From: CAZMGD01 sp964565705
GTDB taxonomy: Bacteria > Actinomycetota > Acidimicrobiia > Acidimicrobiales > Ilumatobacteraceae
Length of the DNA stretch: 64,000 bases
Reading direction: 5' to 3'
NCBI GenBank assembly: GCA_964565705.1
Contig: CAZMGD010000001.1
Location: 1-64,000, forward strand
The notes below the pieces were generated by a model that was given only the letters and a program-made list of their open reading frames with translations, made no database searches and was not told where the DNA came from. Positions 49,493 through 58,223 of this stretch are shown in pieces (positions within the stretch are counted from its first letter, which is position 1; every line of letters starts with the position of its first letter). Both the position numbers and the translations under genes were made by a program.

Positions 49493-51223
49493 ATGACCAC
49501 CATCGAGACGGCGACGGCCACGCTGACGATCGTCAACCCGGTCGCCGCCCCCAAGTCGCACACCGCCGACGCCGACCGCCACGACCCGGCGCCACGTCCG
49601 TCCACGCTGGCCGGTACGACCGTCGCGCTGTACTGGAACGGCAAGCAGATGGGCCTCGAGGCGCTCGCCGAATCGAGACGGCAGCTCACCGACCGGTTTC
49701 CCGGCATCCGCTTCCTCGACGTGATCGGCGAGCTCGGCGGAACGAACCGCTACCTGTCGGAGGCTCAGCTGGACGACCTCCAGCGGCGCGCCGACGCCGT
49801 GGTGGGCACCAGCGCCGACTGCGGCAGTTGCACGTCCTGGCTGATGCGCGACCTCTGTGAGCTCGAACGGCGCGGCGTGCCAGCGATCGGGTACACAGCG
49901 GCGATCTTCGACGACGACGCCCACTTCAGCGTCGAGGCGTTCGGTGTGCCCGAGGCCTGCCCGGTCATCGTGCCCGAGTGCTTCTCGAACAAGACCGCCG
50001 AGGAGATCCACCAGATGGTGGCCGACGCGATGCCGGCCGTGATCGCCGGGCTGACCCAGCCACGGACGACGCTCGACGACCTCCCCGACTACGACCAGAT
50101 GCAGCTCGACATCGCGCCGACGCTCAGCTTCGCCGGCGACGACCTGCTCGACGCGTTCGACGCGATGCAGCGCACGTTCGTCGAGCGCGGGTGGAGCGAC
50201 GGCCTGCCCCTCGTCCCGCCGACGCCGGCAAAGGTCGACGCGATGATCGCCGCATCGGGTCGCGACGGCGACGACGTCGTCGGCGTGTTCGCCCCAGGCT
50301 TCGGCGTCGGCACGGTCGCCAAGATCGCCGCCAACGCGGTGATGGCTGGCTGCGAACCGCGGTCGATGCCGGTGCTCATGGCGGTGATGGAGTGCATCCT
50401 CGAACCGTCGATCGGGCTGCGCACCTGGGCGATGTCCACCGGCCCGCAGGCCCCGATCGTCCTCGTGTCGGGCCCGATCGCCGACGAGATCGGGATGAAC
50501 CGCGGCTGCTGTGCGCTCGGACCGGGGTCCGTCTCGCAGGTCAACGTGTCGATCGGCCGGGCCCTGCGGCTGATCATGATGAACGTCGGGCTGTCCTATC
50601 CCGGCATCACCGACATGGACACGATCGGGACGCCCGCCAAGTTCTCGTTCTGCGTCGCCGAGAACGAGGAGCGCACGCCATGGGAGCCGTACCGCGTGCA
50701 GAACGGGTTCGCGCTCGACGACTCGACGGTGACCGTCAACGTCCCGTACGGGATGACCGAGTTCTTCGACTTCCAGAACTCCGATCCGGAGCTGCTCATC
50801 GAGACCTGGTCCACGCTGACCTCGCAGGCCTGCGGCACGCCGGCGGCCGGCGCGTGGCTGATCAAGAAGGATGCACCGCTGTCCGCCGGCTATCCCTTCC
50901 ACGGCACGTTCTCCAACATGCTGCTGATGGCACCGGATCACGCCGCGGTGTTCGCCAAGGCCGGCTGGGGGCCCGACGACATCCGCCAGGCGATCCACCG
51001 GGCCACCAAGCTGCCGTTCCGCCAGTTGATGCTCAACCAGTCGATGGACGCGTTCGTCGCGTCGCACCCGGAGCTGCTCTGGCTGCAGGACGCCCCTGAG
51101 ACGATGGTGACCGTCAACCCGTCACCGGCGTGCTTCGAGTTCTTCGTCGTCGGGGCGTCGGCCGGGCGCAGCCAGTTCTGCTTCGGCGGTACGAACTCCG
51201 TGACCAAGCGCATCGTCGCATGA
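49493..51223 (+). CDS. UGSC-family protein, cysteine form, fused to a large C-terminal domain
   Basis: In this 576-residue protein, about residues 40-195 resemble the UGSC (seleno)protein family. The redox motif is C110-G-S-C113 in TSADCGSCTSWLMRDLCELERRGVPAIGY, with a TGC codon where selenoprotein members have Sec. The C-terminal part (about 225-576) starts WSDGLPLVPPTPAKVDAMI and has GFGVGTVAKIAANAVMAGCEPRSMPVLMAVMECILEP, a domain seen fused to or next to UGSC proteins; its reaction is not known to me. Cytosolic, no signal. ATGA overlap with the GntR gene. A redox or C-S bond reaction on a GntR-inducing metabolite is a reasonable hypothesis. Confidence 0.75.
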   Translation: MTTIETATATLTIVNPVAAPKSHTADADRHDPAPRPSTLAGTTVALYWNGKQMGLEALAESRRQLTDRFPGIRFLDVIGELGGTNRYLSEAQLDDLQRRADAVVGTSADCGSCTSWLMRDLCELERRGVPAIGYTAAIFDDDAHFSVEAFGVPEACPVIVPECFSNKTAEEIHQMVADAMPAVIAGLTQPRTTLDDLPDYDQMQLDIAPTLSFAGDDLLDAFDAMQRTFVERGWSDGLPLVPPTPAKVDAMIAASGRDGDDVVGVFAPGFGVGTVAKIAANAVMAGCEPRSMPVLMAVMECILEPSIGLRTWAMSTGPQAPIVLVSGPIADEIGMNRGCCALGPGSVSQVNVSIGRALRLIMMNVGLSYPGITDMDTIGTPAKFSFCVAENEERTPWEPYRVQNGFALDDSTVTVNVPYGMTEFFDFQNSDPELLIETWSTLTSQACGTPAAGAWLIKKDAPLSAGYPFHGTFSNMLLMAPDHAAVFAKAGWGPDDIRQAIHRATKLPFRQLMLNQSMDAFVASHPELLWLQDAPETMVTVNPSPACFEFFVVGASAGRSQFCFGGTNSVTKRIVA

Positions 51224-51966
51224 CCGAGCCGACCGACGTCGGGGGCCGCCGCCCGCGGGCGTCGGATCAGGTGGCGCACGCGATCGTCGATGCCGTGCTC
51301 GACAGCGACCGGTCGCGCTACCTGTCCGAAGCCGACGCGCTGTACGAGCTCGGCGTCGGTCGAGGCACGTACCGCGAGGCGTTGCGCTTCCTGGAGCGGC
51401 TCGGTGTGGTCGAGGTCCGCAGCGGGCCCGGCGGCGGCCCGGCGCGCCGGGTCCCGGACGCCGACGACGTCGCGTCGGTGCTCGCGCTCTGGATGGAGGC
51501 GAGCGACGCGTCGTTGCGCACCGTGCTCCAGGCCCGCGCGGTGATCGAACCAGGTATCGCCCGGCTGGCCGCCGAGCACGCGACGGCCGACCAGGTGGAC
51601 GCGATGGCCGACGCGCTCCGCGGCGTCGAGCGCGGCCTCGGCGACATCGCCACCTTCGCCGCCGAATACCGGCGCTACTGGGACCTGCTCGCCGAGGCGG
51701 CCGCCAACGCGCTGCTGTCCCTGCTCGGGCCGGCGCTGCGGACGATCGTCAACAGCGGCGGCTTCGCCCCCGACGAGGTCTACCGGGCACGCATCCTCGA
51801 TCACCTGCGCGAGATCCACGCCGCGATCGCCGCCCGCCGCCCGGCCGACGCCGAAGCCGCGACCCGGACGCTCGACGAGGAGTTCGCCCGCCGTCTGGAG
51901 ACGGGCTACCCCCGCCAGATCGAGCGTCCCGTGCCCTGGCGCCGCGTCGACACCACCGCCCGCTGA
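51220..51966 (+). CDS. GntR-family regulator with FCD ligand domain
   Basis: This 248-residue protein has winged helix in about 15-80 (QVAHAIVDAVLDSDRSRYLSEADALYELGVGRGTYREALRFLERLGVVEVRSGPGGG); the typical LPSE of GntR is replaced by LSEAD. The FCD all-helical effector domain begins at LRTVLQARAVIEPGIARLAAEHATADQVDAMADAL, with later HLREIHAAIAARRP giving part of the metal/ligand site. It is co-translated with the UGSC gene and most likely binds the palindrome at 49219-49234. Effectors of this class are usually small organic acids. Confidence 0.88.
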   Translation: MTEPTDVGGRRPRASDQVAHAIVDAVLDSDRSRYLSEADALYELGVGRGTYREALRFLERLGVVEVRSGPGGGPARRVPDADDVASVLALWMEASDASLRTVLQARAVIEPGIARLAAEHATADQVDAMADALRGVERGLGDIATFAAEYRRYWDLLAEAAANALLSLLGPALRTIVNSGGFAPDEVYRARILDHLREIHAAIAARRPADAEAATRTLDEEFARRLETGYPRQIERPVPWRRVDTTAR

Positions 51967-51991
51967 CGCTTCTTTCAGACCGGGACAGCGC

Positions 51992-54112
51992 TCAGCCGTC
52001 GTCGGGGAGGAGGCCGGTGTCGATCGTGTCGAGCACGTCTTCGTGGAGCTGGGCGATCTGGACGTCGATCTGGGTGGCGCAGCTGGGGCAGTAGATGTGG
52101 CGCATCTCGAAGCGCTCAGACCCCGGGTAGCGACCGGCGAACCCACCGAGCGTCGACACCGGCCGTCGCTCCACCACGACGCCCTCCCAGAACGGGCGGC
52201 CGGCTTCGACGAGCTGCTGACCGCATCGGCGGCACACGACGGTGCCGTCGAACACCGCGAGCGCCGAACTGAGCCGTCGGCCGGATGCAGGGACAGCCCA
52301 CACCGGTCGCGGCTCGAGCCCACCCAACCGCTCGCGGCGGCGAGCGACGCGCTCGGACGCGGTGGCCTCCTCGTCGATGAGGCCGTCGGCGTCGACGACG
52401 ACGCCGTAGTCGCCCCGCGCGCCCTCGACCGTGACCAGGCCGTCGGCGACGTCCTCGGCGACGCGCTCGGCAGGGCGCTCCAGCGGGTCGCCGAGCCCGC
52501 CGCCCCCCTGCGACGCCGCGACGTGCACCTCGCCGTCTCCGACGACCATCCCGCCGGTGGGCATCGGGAGCGAGGCTGGCAGGCCGGTCGTTCTGTTCGC
52601 AACGATCGCGAATCCGCTCTGCCCTCCCGGTTCACCACCGGCGACGCCGGGCGCCTGCGGGTGCTGCAACCCCTGGCCGAACGACAGGATCGAGATCGGC
52701 GCGTCCGTGAGGTGCGGCGTCGCCAGCGTCTCGAGCCCGACGCCGCCCCGCCAGCGACCGGGCCCACCGGAGTCGGCGCGCTCGCTGCGCCCGAGGTACA
52801 GCAGCGGGTAGTACGTCTCGTTGACCTCGACGTTGGCGCACAGCCCGCCGGGCGACGTCGTGAAGCCGGACGTGTCGGCACCGTCGGCGAACGAGCGGGC
52901 GCCACCACCGCCGCTCAGCTCGTCGAGCGTGATCGTGCCGAAGGCCGACCCGTCGCGGGTCCGGCCCGAGATCACTCCCCCGCCGCCCCCGGCGAACTGG
53001 CAGCCGGCCATCAGCAGCCGCTCGCCCTCGTCCGATGCGTCGAGCAGGCGGGCGACGCACGCGTTGACGCAGGCCCGGATCGCCTGCCCGGCGGCGGCGG
53101 TGGACATCGCGACGCCGGCCGGCCACTCGGCGTGGACCACGGTGCCCGGGCGGCTGCGGATCTCGACCGCCCGGCGCACGCCGCCGGCGGTCCAGGGGAT
53201 CTCCGGGCAGAGGTGGATCAGGACCGCGGCCAGCGCGAAGTTCCAGAGCGCCGCCCGCGACGCGTTGATGGCACCCGGCGCCTGGGGGTCGCTCTCGGTG
53301 AAGTCGAGCAGCAGGCCATCGCCGCGCTTGGTGGCTGTGAGGCGCACGACGTAGACGTCGCCCTCGCCGAGGCGACCGTGCTCGAGGTGCACGAGGTGCC
53401 GCCAGCGCCCGTCGGGCAGCGCGGCCAGCAGCGACCGGAACTGGGCCTCGGTGACGTCGAGCAGCTGCTCCATCGCGCCGACCACGACGTCGGCGCCGTA
53501 CCGGTCGACGAGTGCGCCGAGCCGCTGTGACGCGGCCCGGTTGGCGGCGACCTGACCGAGCAGGTCGAGCGACTCCAGCTCGGGGCGGCGCGAGCGGCTC
53601 ACGAACTCGCGCTCGATGTCGCGGCGCATCGAGCCCCGCTCCACGAGCTTGACCGGCTTCATCGGCACGGCTTCCTCGAAGATCGACCGCGCCTCGAAGT
53701 TGATCCCGCCTGGCACGGGACCGCCGACGTCGCCGTGGTGCACGCACGAGCCGGTCCACGCGACGAGCCGGTCGCCGACGAACACCGGGGCCACGACCAC
53801 CACGTCGGGCTGGTGCACCGTGCCGATGTAGGGGTCGTTGGTGAGGAACTGGTCACCGGGGTTGATGCCGGGGTTCTCGGCGTAGTGCTCGAGCAGGTCG
53901 CTGACGACGAGCTGCATCGACACCACGAGCACGAGCACGAACTTCCCGCACGACACGACCGTGCCGTCGGCGGTCATGATCACGGTGTTCATGTCGTTGG
54001 CCTCGACCGCGATCTGCGAGCCCGACACCTGCGTCAACGTCGCCGCCGCGTCGTCGTTGATCGCGTCGAGGCGGTGGCGGATGATCTCCAGCGTCACCGG
54101 ATCGATCGTCAT
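51992..54112 (-). CDS. HyuB-type hydantoinase/oxoprolinase/carboxylase subunit with C-terminal zinc ribbon
   Basis: This 706-residue protein is HyuB over residues 1-560: IDPVTLEIIRHRLDAINDDAAATLTQVSGSQIAVEANDMNTVIMTADGTVVS, LTNDPYIGTVHQPDVVVVAPVFVGDRLVAWTGSCVHHGDVGG. In acetone/acetophenone carboxylases and hydantoinases this subunit binds substrate. The last 90 residues add C627-x2-C630 and C675-x2-C678, a zinc-ribbon-like unit resembling the small gamma subunit of acetone carboxylase, here fused. The ATG overlaps the HyuA stop as ATGA. Last gene of the leftward operon. Confidence 0.88.
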   Translation of the reverse strand: MTIDPVTLEIIRHRLDAINDDAAATLTQVSGSQIAVEANDMNTVIMTADGTVVSCGKFVLVLVVSMQLVVSDLLEHYAENPGINPGDQFLTNDPYIGTVHQPDVVVVAPVFVGDRLVAWTGSCVHHGDVGGPVPGGINFEARSIFEEAVPMKPVKLVERGSMRRDIEREFVSRSRRPELESLDLLGQVAANRAASQRLGALVDRYGADVVVGAMEQLLDVTEAQFRSLLAALPDGRWRHLVHLEHGRLGEGDVYVVRLTATKRGDGLLLDFTESDPQAPGAINASRAALWNFALAAVLIHLCPEIPWTAGGVRRAVEIRSRPGTVVHAEWPAGVAMSTAAAGQAIRACVNACVARLLDASDEGERLLMAGCQFAGGGGGVISGRTRDGSAFGTITLDELSGGGGARSFADGADTSGFTTSPGGLCANVEVNETYYPLLYLGRSERADSGGPGRWRGGVGLETLATPHLTDAPISILSFGQGLQHPQAPGVAGGEPGGQSGFAIVANRTTGLPASLPMPTGGMVVGDGEVHVAASQGGGGLGDPLERPAERVAEDVADGLVTVEGARGDYGVVVDADGLIDEEATASERVARRRERLGGLEPRPVWAVPASGRRLSSALAVFDGTVVCRRCGQQLVEAGRPFWEGVVVERRPVSTLGGFAGRYPGSERFEMRHIYCPSCATQIDVQIAQLHEDVLDTIDTGLLPDDG

Positions 54113-56169
54113 GACGTCACATCCGTCGGCGTGAGGGTGAGGGTGAGGTTGGCGCCGGTGTCGATCGTCGCTCGCTGGCCGGGGTGGACGACGACGGTGG
54201 TCTGCGGCGACTCGACGAACGCCGGCCCATCGATCACGGCTCCGGCGCCGACGTGCTCCCAGTCGTACACCGGCGTGTCGTGGGCGACGGGTCCGAACCA
54301 CGCGCTGCGGTGGCGGGCGGGTGCGCGCCCGGCGTCGGTGGCCAGTGGACGCTCGGCGTGGGTCACCATGGTCCGCACCGCGATCGCGGCGACGGACACG
54401 AGCTCGATCGGCGCGCCGCTCGCCGACGTGCCGGCACCGACGATGTCGTCGTAGCGCTTCTGGAACTCCGCGGCTGCGGCGGCACAGCCCTCGGCGTCGA
54501 CGTGGTCCACGACGACCTCCAGTGCGTGGATCTGGCGGAAGTACCGCAGCCCGACGCGACGTTCGATCCGGGCGACGCCGCCGACCTCGGCGCGAGCACG
54601 GTCCTCGAGCTCGTCGAGCACCCGGTCCACGCCGACGTCGACGTCGGCCAGCAGCCGGGGCGCGAGCTCGCGCTCGTGCCGGACGCGCACGTCCGAGGTG
54701 GCGGCGCCGGCGGCGGAGAACTCGGCGGCGAGGTGGGGTACGACGACGGCGGCGGCGCCGATCTCGTCGGCGTAGCGGCCGACGTACTGGCCCGCCGCGC
54801 CACCGAACGCGTACAGGGCGAACTCGGCCGGGTCGTGACCGCGGCGCACGGTGGTGCGGCGCACGAGGTCGGCCATCTGGGCGGTGGCGACGTCGAACAC
54901 GCCGCGCGCCGCGGCGATCAGGTCGACCCCCATCGGCTCGGCGACGTCACGGGCGAGCGCGGCCGTCGCCGCGTCCCGGTCGAGTTGGAGCGTGCCGCCG
55001 AGGCGGTCGACGTAGCCGAGCACGACCGCGGCGTCGGTCAGCGTCGCACGGTCGCCGCCACGCCCGTAGCACGCGGGACCGGGGCGCGAGCCCGCGCTGG
55101 CCGGGCCGACGCGGAGCGTCCCGAGATCGGCGTCGAACCAGGCGATGCTGCCGCCGCCGGTGCCGATGCTGGCGACGTCGACGACGGGCACGGCGAGCGC
55201 CTGGCGCTCGATCGTCGGCCGGTGGGCGAAGGGCAGCTCGCCGCGCAGCACCAGCCCGACGTCGAAGCTGGTGCCTCCGACGTCGGTCGTCACCACGTTG
55301 TCGTGGCCGAGCACCGACGCGACCCGCTTGGCCCGGGCGAGGCCTCCTGCCGGGCCCGACTGAAGCGTGTGGATGGGGGCCCGGACGGCGACGTCGGGCG
55401 GGATGACGCCGCCACCCATCGTCATCACGAGCAGCTCACCCCGGAAGCCCGCGTCGTCGAAGCGGTCGCGGAGGCGGGAGAGATAGCCGCCGACCAGCGG
55501 CCCGACGTAGGCGTTGACGACGACAGACGACGTGCGCTCGTACTCGCCGAGACGGGGCGCGAGCTCGCTGGACAGCGTCACGTCGATGCCCGGCAGCCGC
55601 TCCCGGACGAGTTGGGCGAGGCGGCGTTCGTGGGCCGGTTCGACCGTGCTCCACAGCAACGCGATGCCGACGGCCTCGACGTCCTGTGCCGCCAACCGCT
55701 CGATCGCCCGCCGGGCGTCGTCCTCGTCGAGCGCCACGACGACCTCGCCGCGCACGTCGATCCGCTCGCGCACGCCGACGATCCGCCGCCGGGGCACGAG
55801 CAGCGGCGGCTTGTCCCACTTCAGCGAGTTCGACACGTCCTCGGCCGGCAGTCCGTACAGCTTGTTGGCCTTGGCCAGCGGCAACGTGGCCTCGAACCCG
55901 GCCGTCACCAGCAGCCCCACCCGGGCGCCGGATCGGGTCAGCAACCCGTTCAACCCCACCGTCGTGCCGTGGGCGATCACGTCGGTGCTCGCCAGCAGCT
56001 GCTCGAAGGACAGGCCCACCGATCGGGCTGCGGCAGTGACGGCGTCGATCACCCCGGTCTCGAAGTCGGGCGGGGTGGAGAACGACTTGCCGACCGCGAC
56101 CTCGCCGTCGGCGGCGACGACCACCACATCGGTGAACGTGCCTCCGGTGTCGATGCCGATCGTCCGCAC
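54109..56169 (-). CDS. HyuA-type hydantoinase/oxoprolinase/carboxylase subunit
   Basis: This 686-residue ATP-binding subunit of the hydantoinase A family opens MRTIGIDTGGTFTDVVVVAADG (acetate/sugar kinase-like phosphate loop), with HGTTVGLNGLLTRSGARVGLLVTAGF, and TTDVGGTSFDVGLVLRGEL as the second phosphate element. Together with HyuB it should use ATP to open a cyclic amide or carboxylate a ketone. The zinc-ribbon on HyuB leans toward the carboxylase branch, though that is inference. A 5-nt gap separates it from the SDR upstream. Confidence 0.9.
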   Translation of the reverse strand: MRTIGIDTGGTFTDVVVVAADGEVAVGKSFSTPPDFETGVIDAVTAAARSVGLSFEQLLASTDVIAHGTTVGLNGLLTRSGARVGLLVTAGFEATLPLAKANKLYGLPAEDVSNSLKWDKPPLLVPRRRIVGVRERIDVRGEVVVALDEDDARRAIERLAAQDVEAVGIALLWSTVEPAHERRLAQLVRERLPGIDVTLSSELAPRLGEYERTSSVVVNAYVGPLVGGYLSRLRDRFDDAGFRGELLVMTMGGGVIPPDVAVRAPIHTLQSGPAGGLARAKRVASVLGHDNVVTTDVGGTSFDVGLVLRGELPFAHRPTIERQALAVPVVDVASIGTGGGSIAWFDADLGTLRVGPASAGSRPGPACYGRGGDRATLTDAAVVLGYVDRLGGTLQLDRDAATAALARDVAEPMGVDLIAAARGVFDVATAQMADLVRRTTVRRGHDPAEFALYAFGGAAGQYVGRYADEIGAAAVVVPHLAAEFSAAGAATSDVRVRHERELAPRLLADVDVGVDRVLDELEDRARAEVGGVARIERRVGLRYFRQIHALEVVVDHVDAEGCAAAAAEFQKRYDDIVGAGTSASGAPIELVSVAAIAVRTMVTHAERPLATDAGRAPARHRSAWFGPVAHDTPVYDWEHVGAGAVIDGPAFVESPQTTVVVHPGQRATIDTGANLTLTLTPTDVTS

Positions 56170-56174
56170 GTCGC

Positions 56175-56948
56175 TCAGCCCAACGTCAGCCCGCGCGCCG
56201 CCGAGCTGCCGCCGTCCACCTGCAGCGTCACACCGCTGATCACCTCGGCCTCCGACGACGCCAGGAACAGCGCCGCGTAGGCGACGTCACGGGCGGTCGG
56301 AAGGCGGGTCAGGTGCATGCCCTCGAACCGTTGGAGCACCCCCGGGTCGCCGTGGTCCCGGGCGTCGTTGAGGATGTAGCCGGGTTGGACGGTGTTGCAC
56401 CGCACCCCGAGGTGCGCGTAGTCGACCGTGATCGACCGGGTGAGCGCGTTCATCCCGCCCTTGCTCGCGGTGTACGCGGCCAGCCCGCGGCTGCCTCGTT
56501 CGGCCGCACGCGACGACACGTTGACGATCGAGCCCCTGCCCGCCTCCACCATCGCCGGGATCACCAGCCGGCACATCGCCGCGACGCCGACGAGGTTGAC
56601 GCGCAGCATCTCTTCCCAGACCGTGTCGTCGACCTCGGCGACCGGCCCGTCGGCGGCGATCGCGCCCGGGCTGACCGCGTTGTTCACCAGCACGCTGACC
56701 GGACCGAACGTCGCGCGCGTCCGCTCGACCAGCGCCTGCCGCTGCTCGGCGTCGCCGAGGTCCGCAGCGACGAACTCGCACCGTCCGCCCGCCGCGTCGA
56801 TCTCGGCGGCCACCGCCTCGCCGCGATCGTGGCTGCGGCCGGTGACGACCGTGGCGGCTCCCTGCTCGGCGAAGAGACGAGCGATCCCGACACCGAGTCC
56901 CGAGGTCGACCCGGTGACGATCGCGACCTCGCCGGCGAGCCGGCTCAC
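56175..56948 (-). CDS. Short-chain dehydrogenase/reductase (SDR)
   Basis: This 257-residue SDR has VTGSTSGLGVGIARLFA, TGRS (basic, NADP-like), VLVNNAVSPGAIA (NNAV instead of NNAG), IVNVSSRAAERG and YTASKGGMNALTRS with the catalytic Tyr/Lys; the end is GVTLQVDGGSSAARG. The GTG start at 56948 overlaps the amidohydrolase stop as GTGA. Fourth gene of the substrate-binding protein / Ldh / amidohydrolase / SDR / HyuA / HyuB order. The NNAV variant loses the conserved glycine but keeps the catalytic Asn. Confidence 0.85.
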   Translation of the reverse strand: MSRLAGEVAIVTGSTSGLGVGIARLFAEQGAATVVTGRSHDRGEAVAAEIDAAGGRCEFVAADLGDAEQRQALVERTRATFGPVSVLVNNAVSPGAIAADGPVAEVDDTVWEEMLRVNLVGVAAMCRLVIPAMVEAGRGSIVNVSSRAAERGSRGLAAYTASKGGMNALTRSITVDYAHLGVRCNTVQPGYILNDARDHGDPGVLQRFEGMHLTRLPTARDVAYAALFLASSEAEVISGVTLQVDGGSSAARGLTLG

Positions 56949-58222
56949 GTCGCCGGCCCTTCGCGGAACGTGCCACACACGCTCTGCTCGGGGAACGCCG
57001 GCCACTCGGCCGGCGTCAACGGACGTCGCACGACGTCGCGCGACGGACCGACGCGCCGGGCGTGTGTCGCGAGCAGATCGAGGTCGAACCGGTAGCAGCG
57101 GGCCGCGTTCAGCGCCGTCAGGCGGTCCACGGTGAGGTCGTCGAGCCCGCCGAGGTTCGCCCGGAGCGCCTGCAGCGTCCACGGGCTCGTGCCCTCGTGG
57201 TGCGGGTAGTCGCTGCCCCACATCACCCGCTGGTTGCCGATGGCGGCGAGCGCGTCCATGTCGTGGCGGTCGAGGAACGTGCCGACGAAGCAGTTCGTCT
57301 GGAAGTACTCGCTGGGCAGCATCGAGAGCCCAGCGGCAACCTCGGCGCCGAACAGGTTGGGGATCGTGCCCGTGCGGCCCGCGTAGCGCACGGTCTCGTC
57401 GAGCTGGGCGAGGTACGCCGGCACCCATGACGCGCCGACCTCGGTGATCGCGAACGTGAGCGACGGGAACCGCTCGAAGACGCCGGACAGGATCAGCGCG
57501 CCGAGCGCCCGCTGGGTGAAGAACCGCGACTCGACGAGACCGATCAGTCCGGCCGACATCGAGTTGGACGGATCGTTGGGCTCGGTCACGAAGACGCCGT
57601 GGCGACCCACCGGGAGACCGGTCTCGCAACAGGCTGCCCACACCGGGTCGAGCCGGCGATGGTAGAGGTGCTGGAGCTGGTCGTGGTGGTCGCCGGGCAG
57701 CAACACGCCACCGAGGCCCAGCTCGGCGGCGAGCGCCACGTCGGCGACCGAGTCGTCGATGTCGCTGAGGAAGATCTGGCCGATGCCAGCGCGGCGGCCG
57801 GGCACGTCGTTGCAGAAGTCGGCGAGCCACCGGTTGTGGGCCCTCACCCCGGCGCGGCGCTGCTCGTACTCACGCCGATTCGCCGGCGGGTAGCCGGGGG
57901 CCGACGCCGAGACGGCGCCGGCGGGGAAGAACGGTGGCGCCGTGTTGGGGAACAGCACCTCGGCGACGATGCCCTCCCCCTCGACCGCGGCGAGCCGGGC
58001 CGGGCTGTCCCAGTTCACCGACGCACCGTAGGAGGCGACGCCGACGTTGCGATCCGAGTCGGGCTCACCGATGTCGGTCCATCCGTCGTGGAACGCTGCC
58101 GCCCACGCGTCGAAGTCCTCGTGCCACCGGGCGTCGAGGTACGGCTTGTAGGCGTCGATCGATGCGCCACAGTGCCCATCGGCAGAGATCACGATCTGGT
58201 GCGTGTCGTCAACCATCGTCAT
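56945..58222 (-). CDS. Amidohydrolase-2 family hydrolase
   Basis: This 425-residue protein is the fifth family member: IVISADGHCGASIDAYKPYLD (D-x-H), RHGVFVTEPND where other paralogues have an HxG block, and VMWGSDYPHHEGTSPW with catalytic Asp. It most resembles the 2274 paralogue (RWHEDFDAWAAAF and LFPNTAPPFFPAG are shared themes), so the two may act on related substrates. The start is ATG 58222 or 58216, both inside a 1-nt to 7-nt gap after the Ldh-type gene. Co-transcription with hydantoinase subunits suggests a cyclic amide or lactone pathway. Confidence 0.87.
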   Translation of the reverse strand: MTMVDDTHQIVISADGHCGASIDAYKPYLDARWHEDFDAWAAAFHDGWTDIGEPDSDRNVGVASYGASVNWDSPARLAAVEGEGIVAEVLFPNTAPPFFPAGAVSASAPGYPPANRREYEQRRAGVRAHNRWLADFCNDVPGRRAGIGQIFLSDIDDSVADVALAAELGLGGVLLPGDHHDQLQHLYHRRLDPVWAACCETGLPVGRHGVFVTEPNDPSNSMSAGLIGLVESRFFTQRALGALILSGVFERFPSLTFAITEVGASWVPAYLAQLDETVRYAGRTGTIPNLFGAEVAAGLSMLPSEYFQTNCFVGTFLDRHDMDALAAIGNQRVMWGSDYPHHEGTSPWTLQALRANLGGLDDLTVDRLTALNAARCYRFDLDLLATHARRVGPSRDVVRRPLTPAEWPAFPEQSVCGTFREGPAT

Positions 58223-58223
58223 C

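Noticed and set aside
49811..49831. In-frame selenocysteine in the UGSC-family protein
   Set aside because: The position is TGC (Cys), not TGA, and no SECIS-like hairpin is needed.
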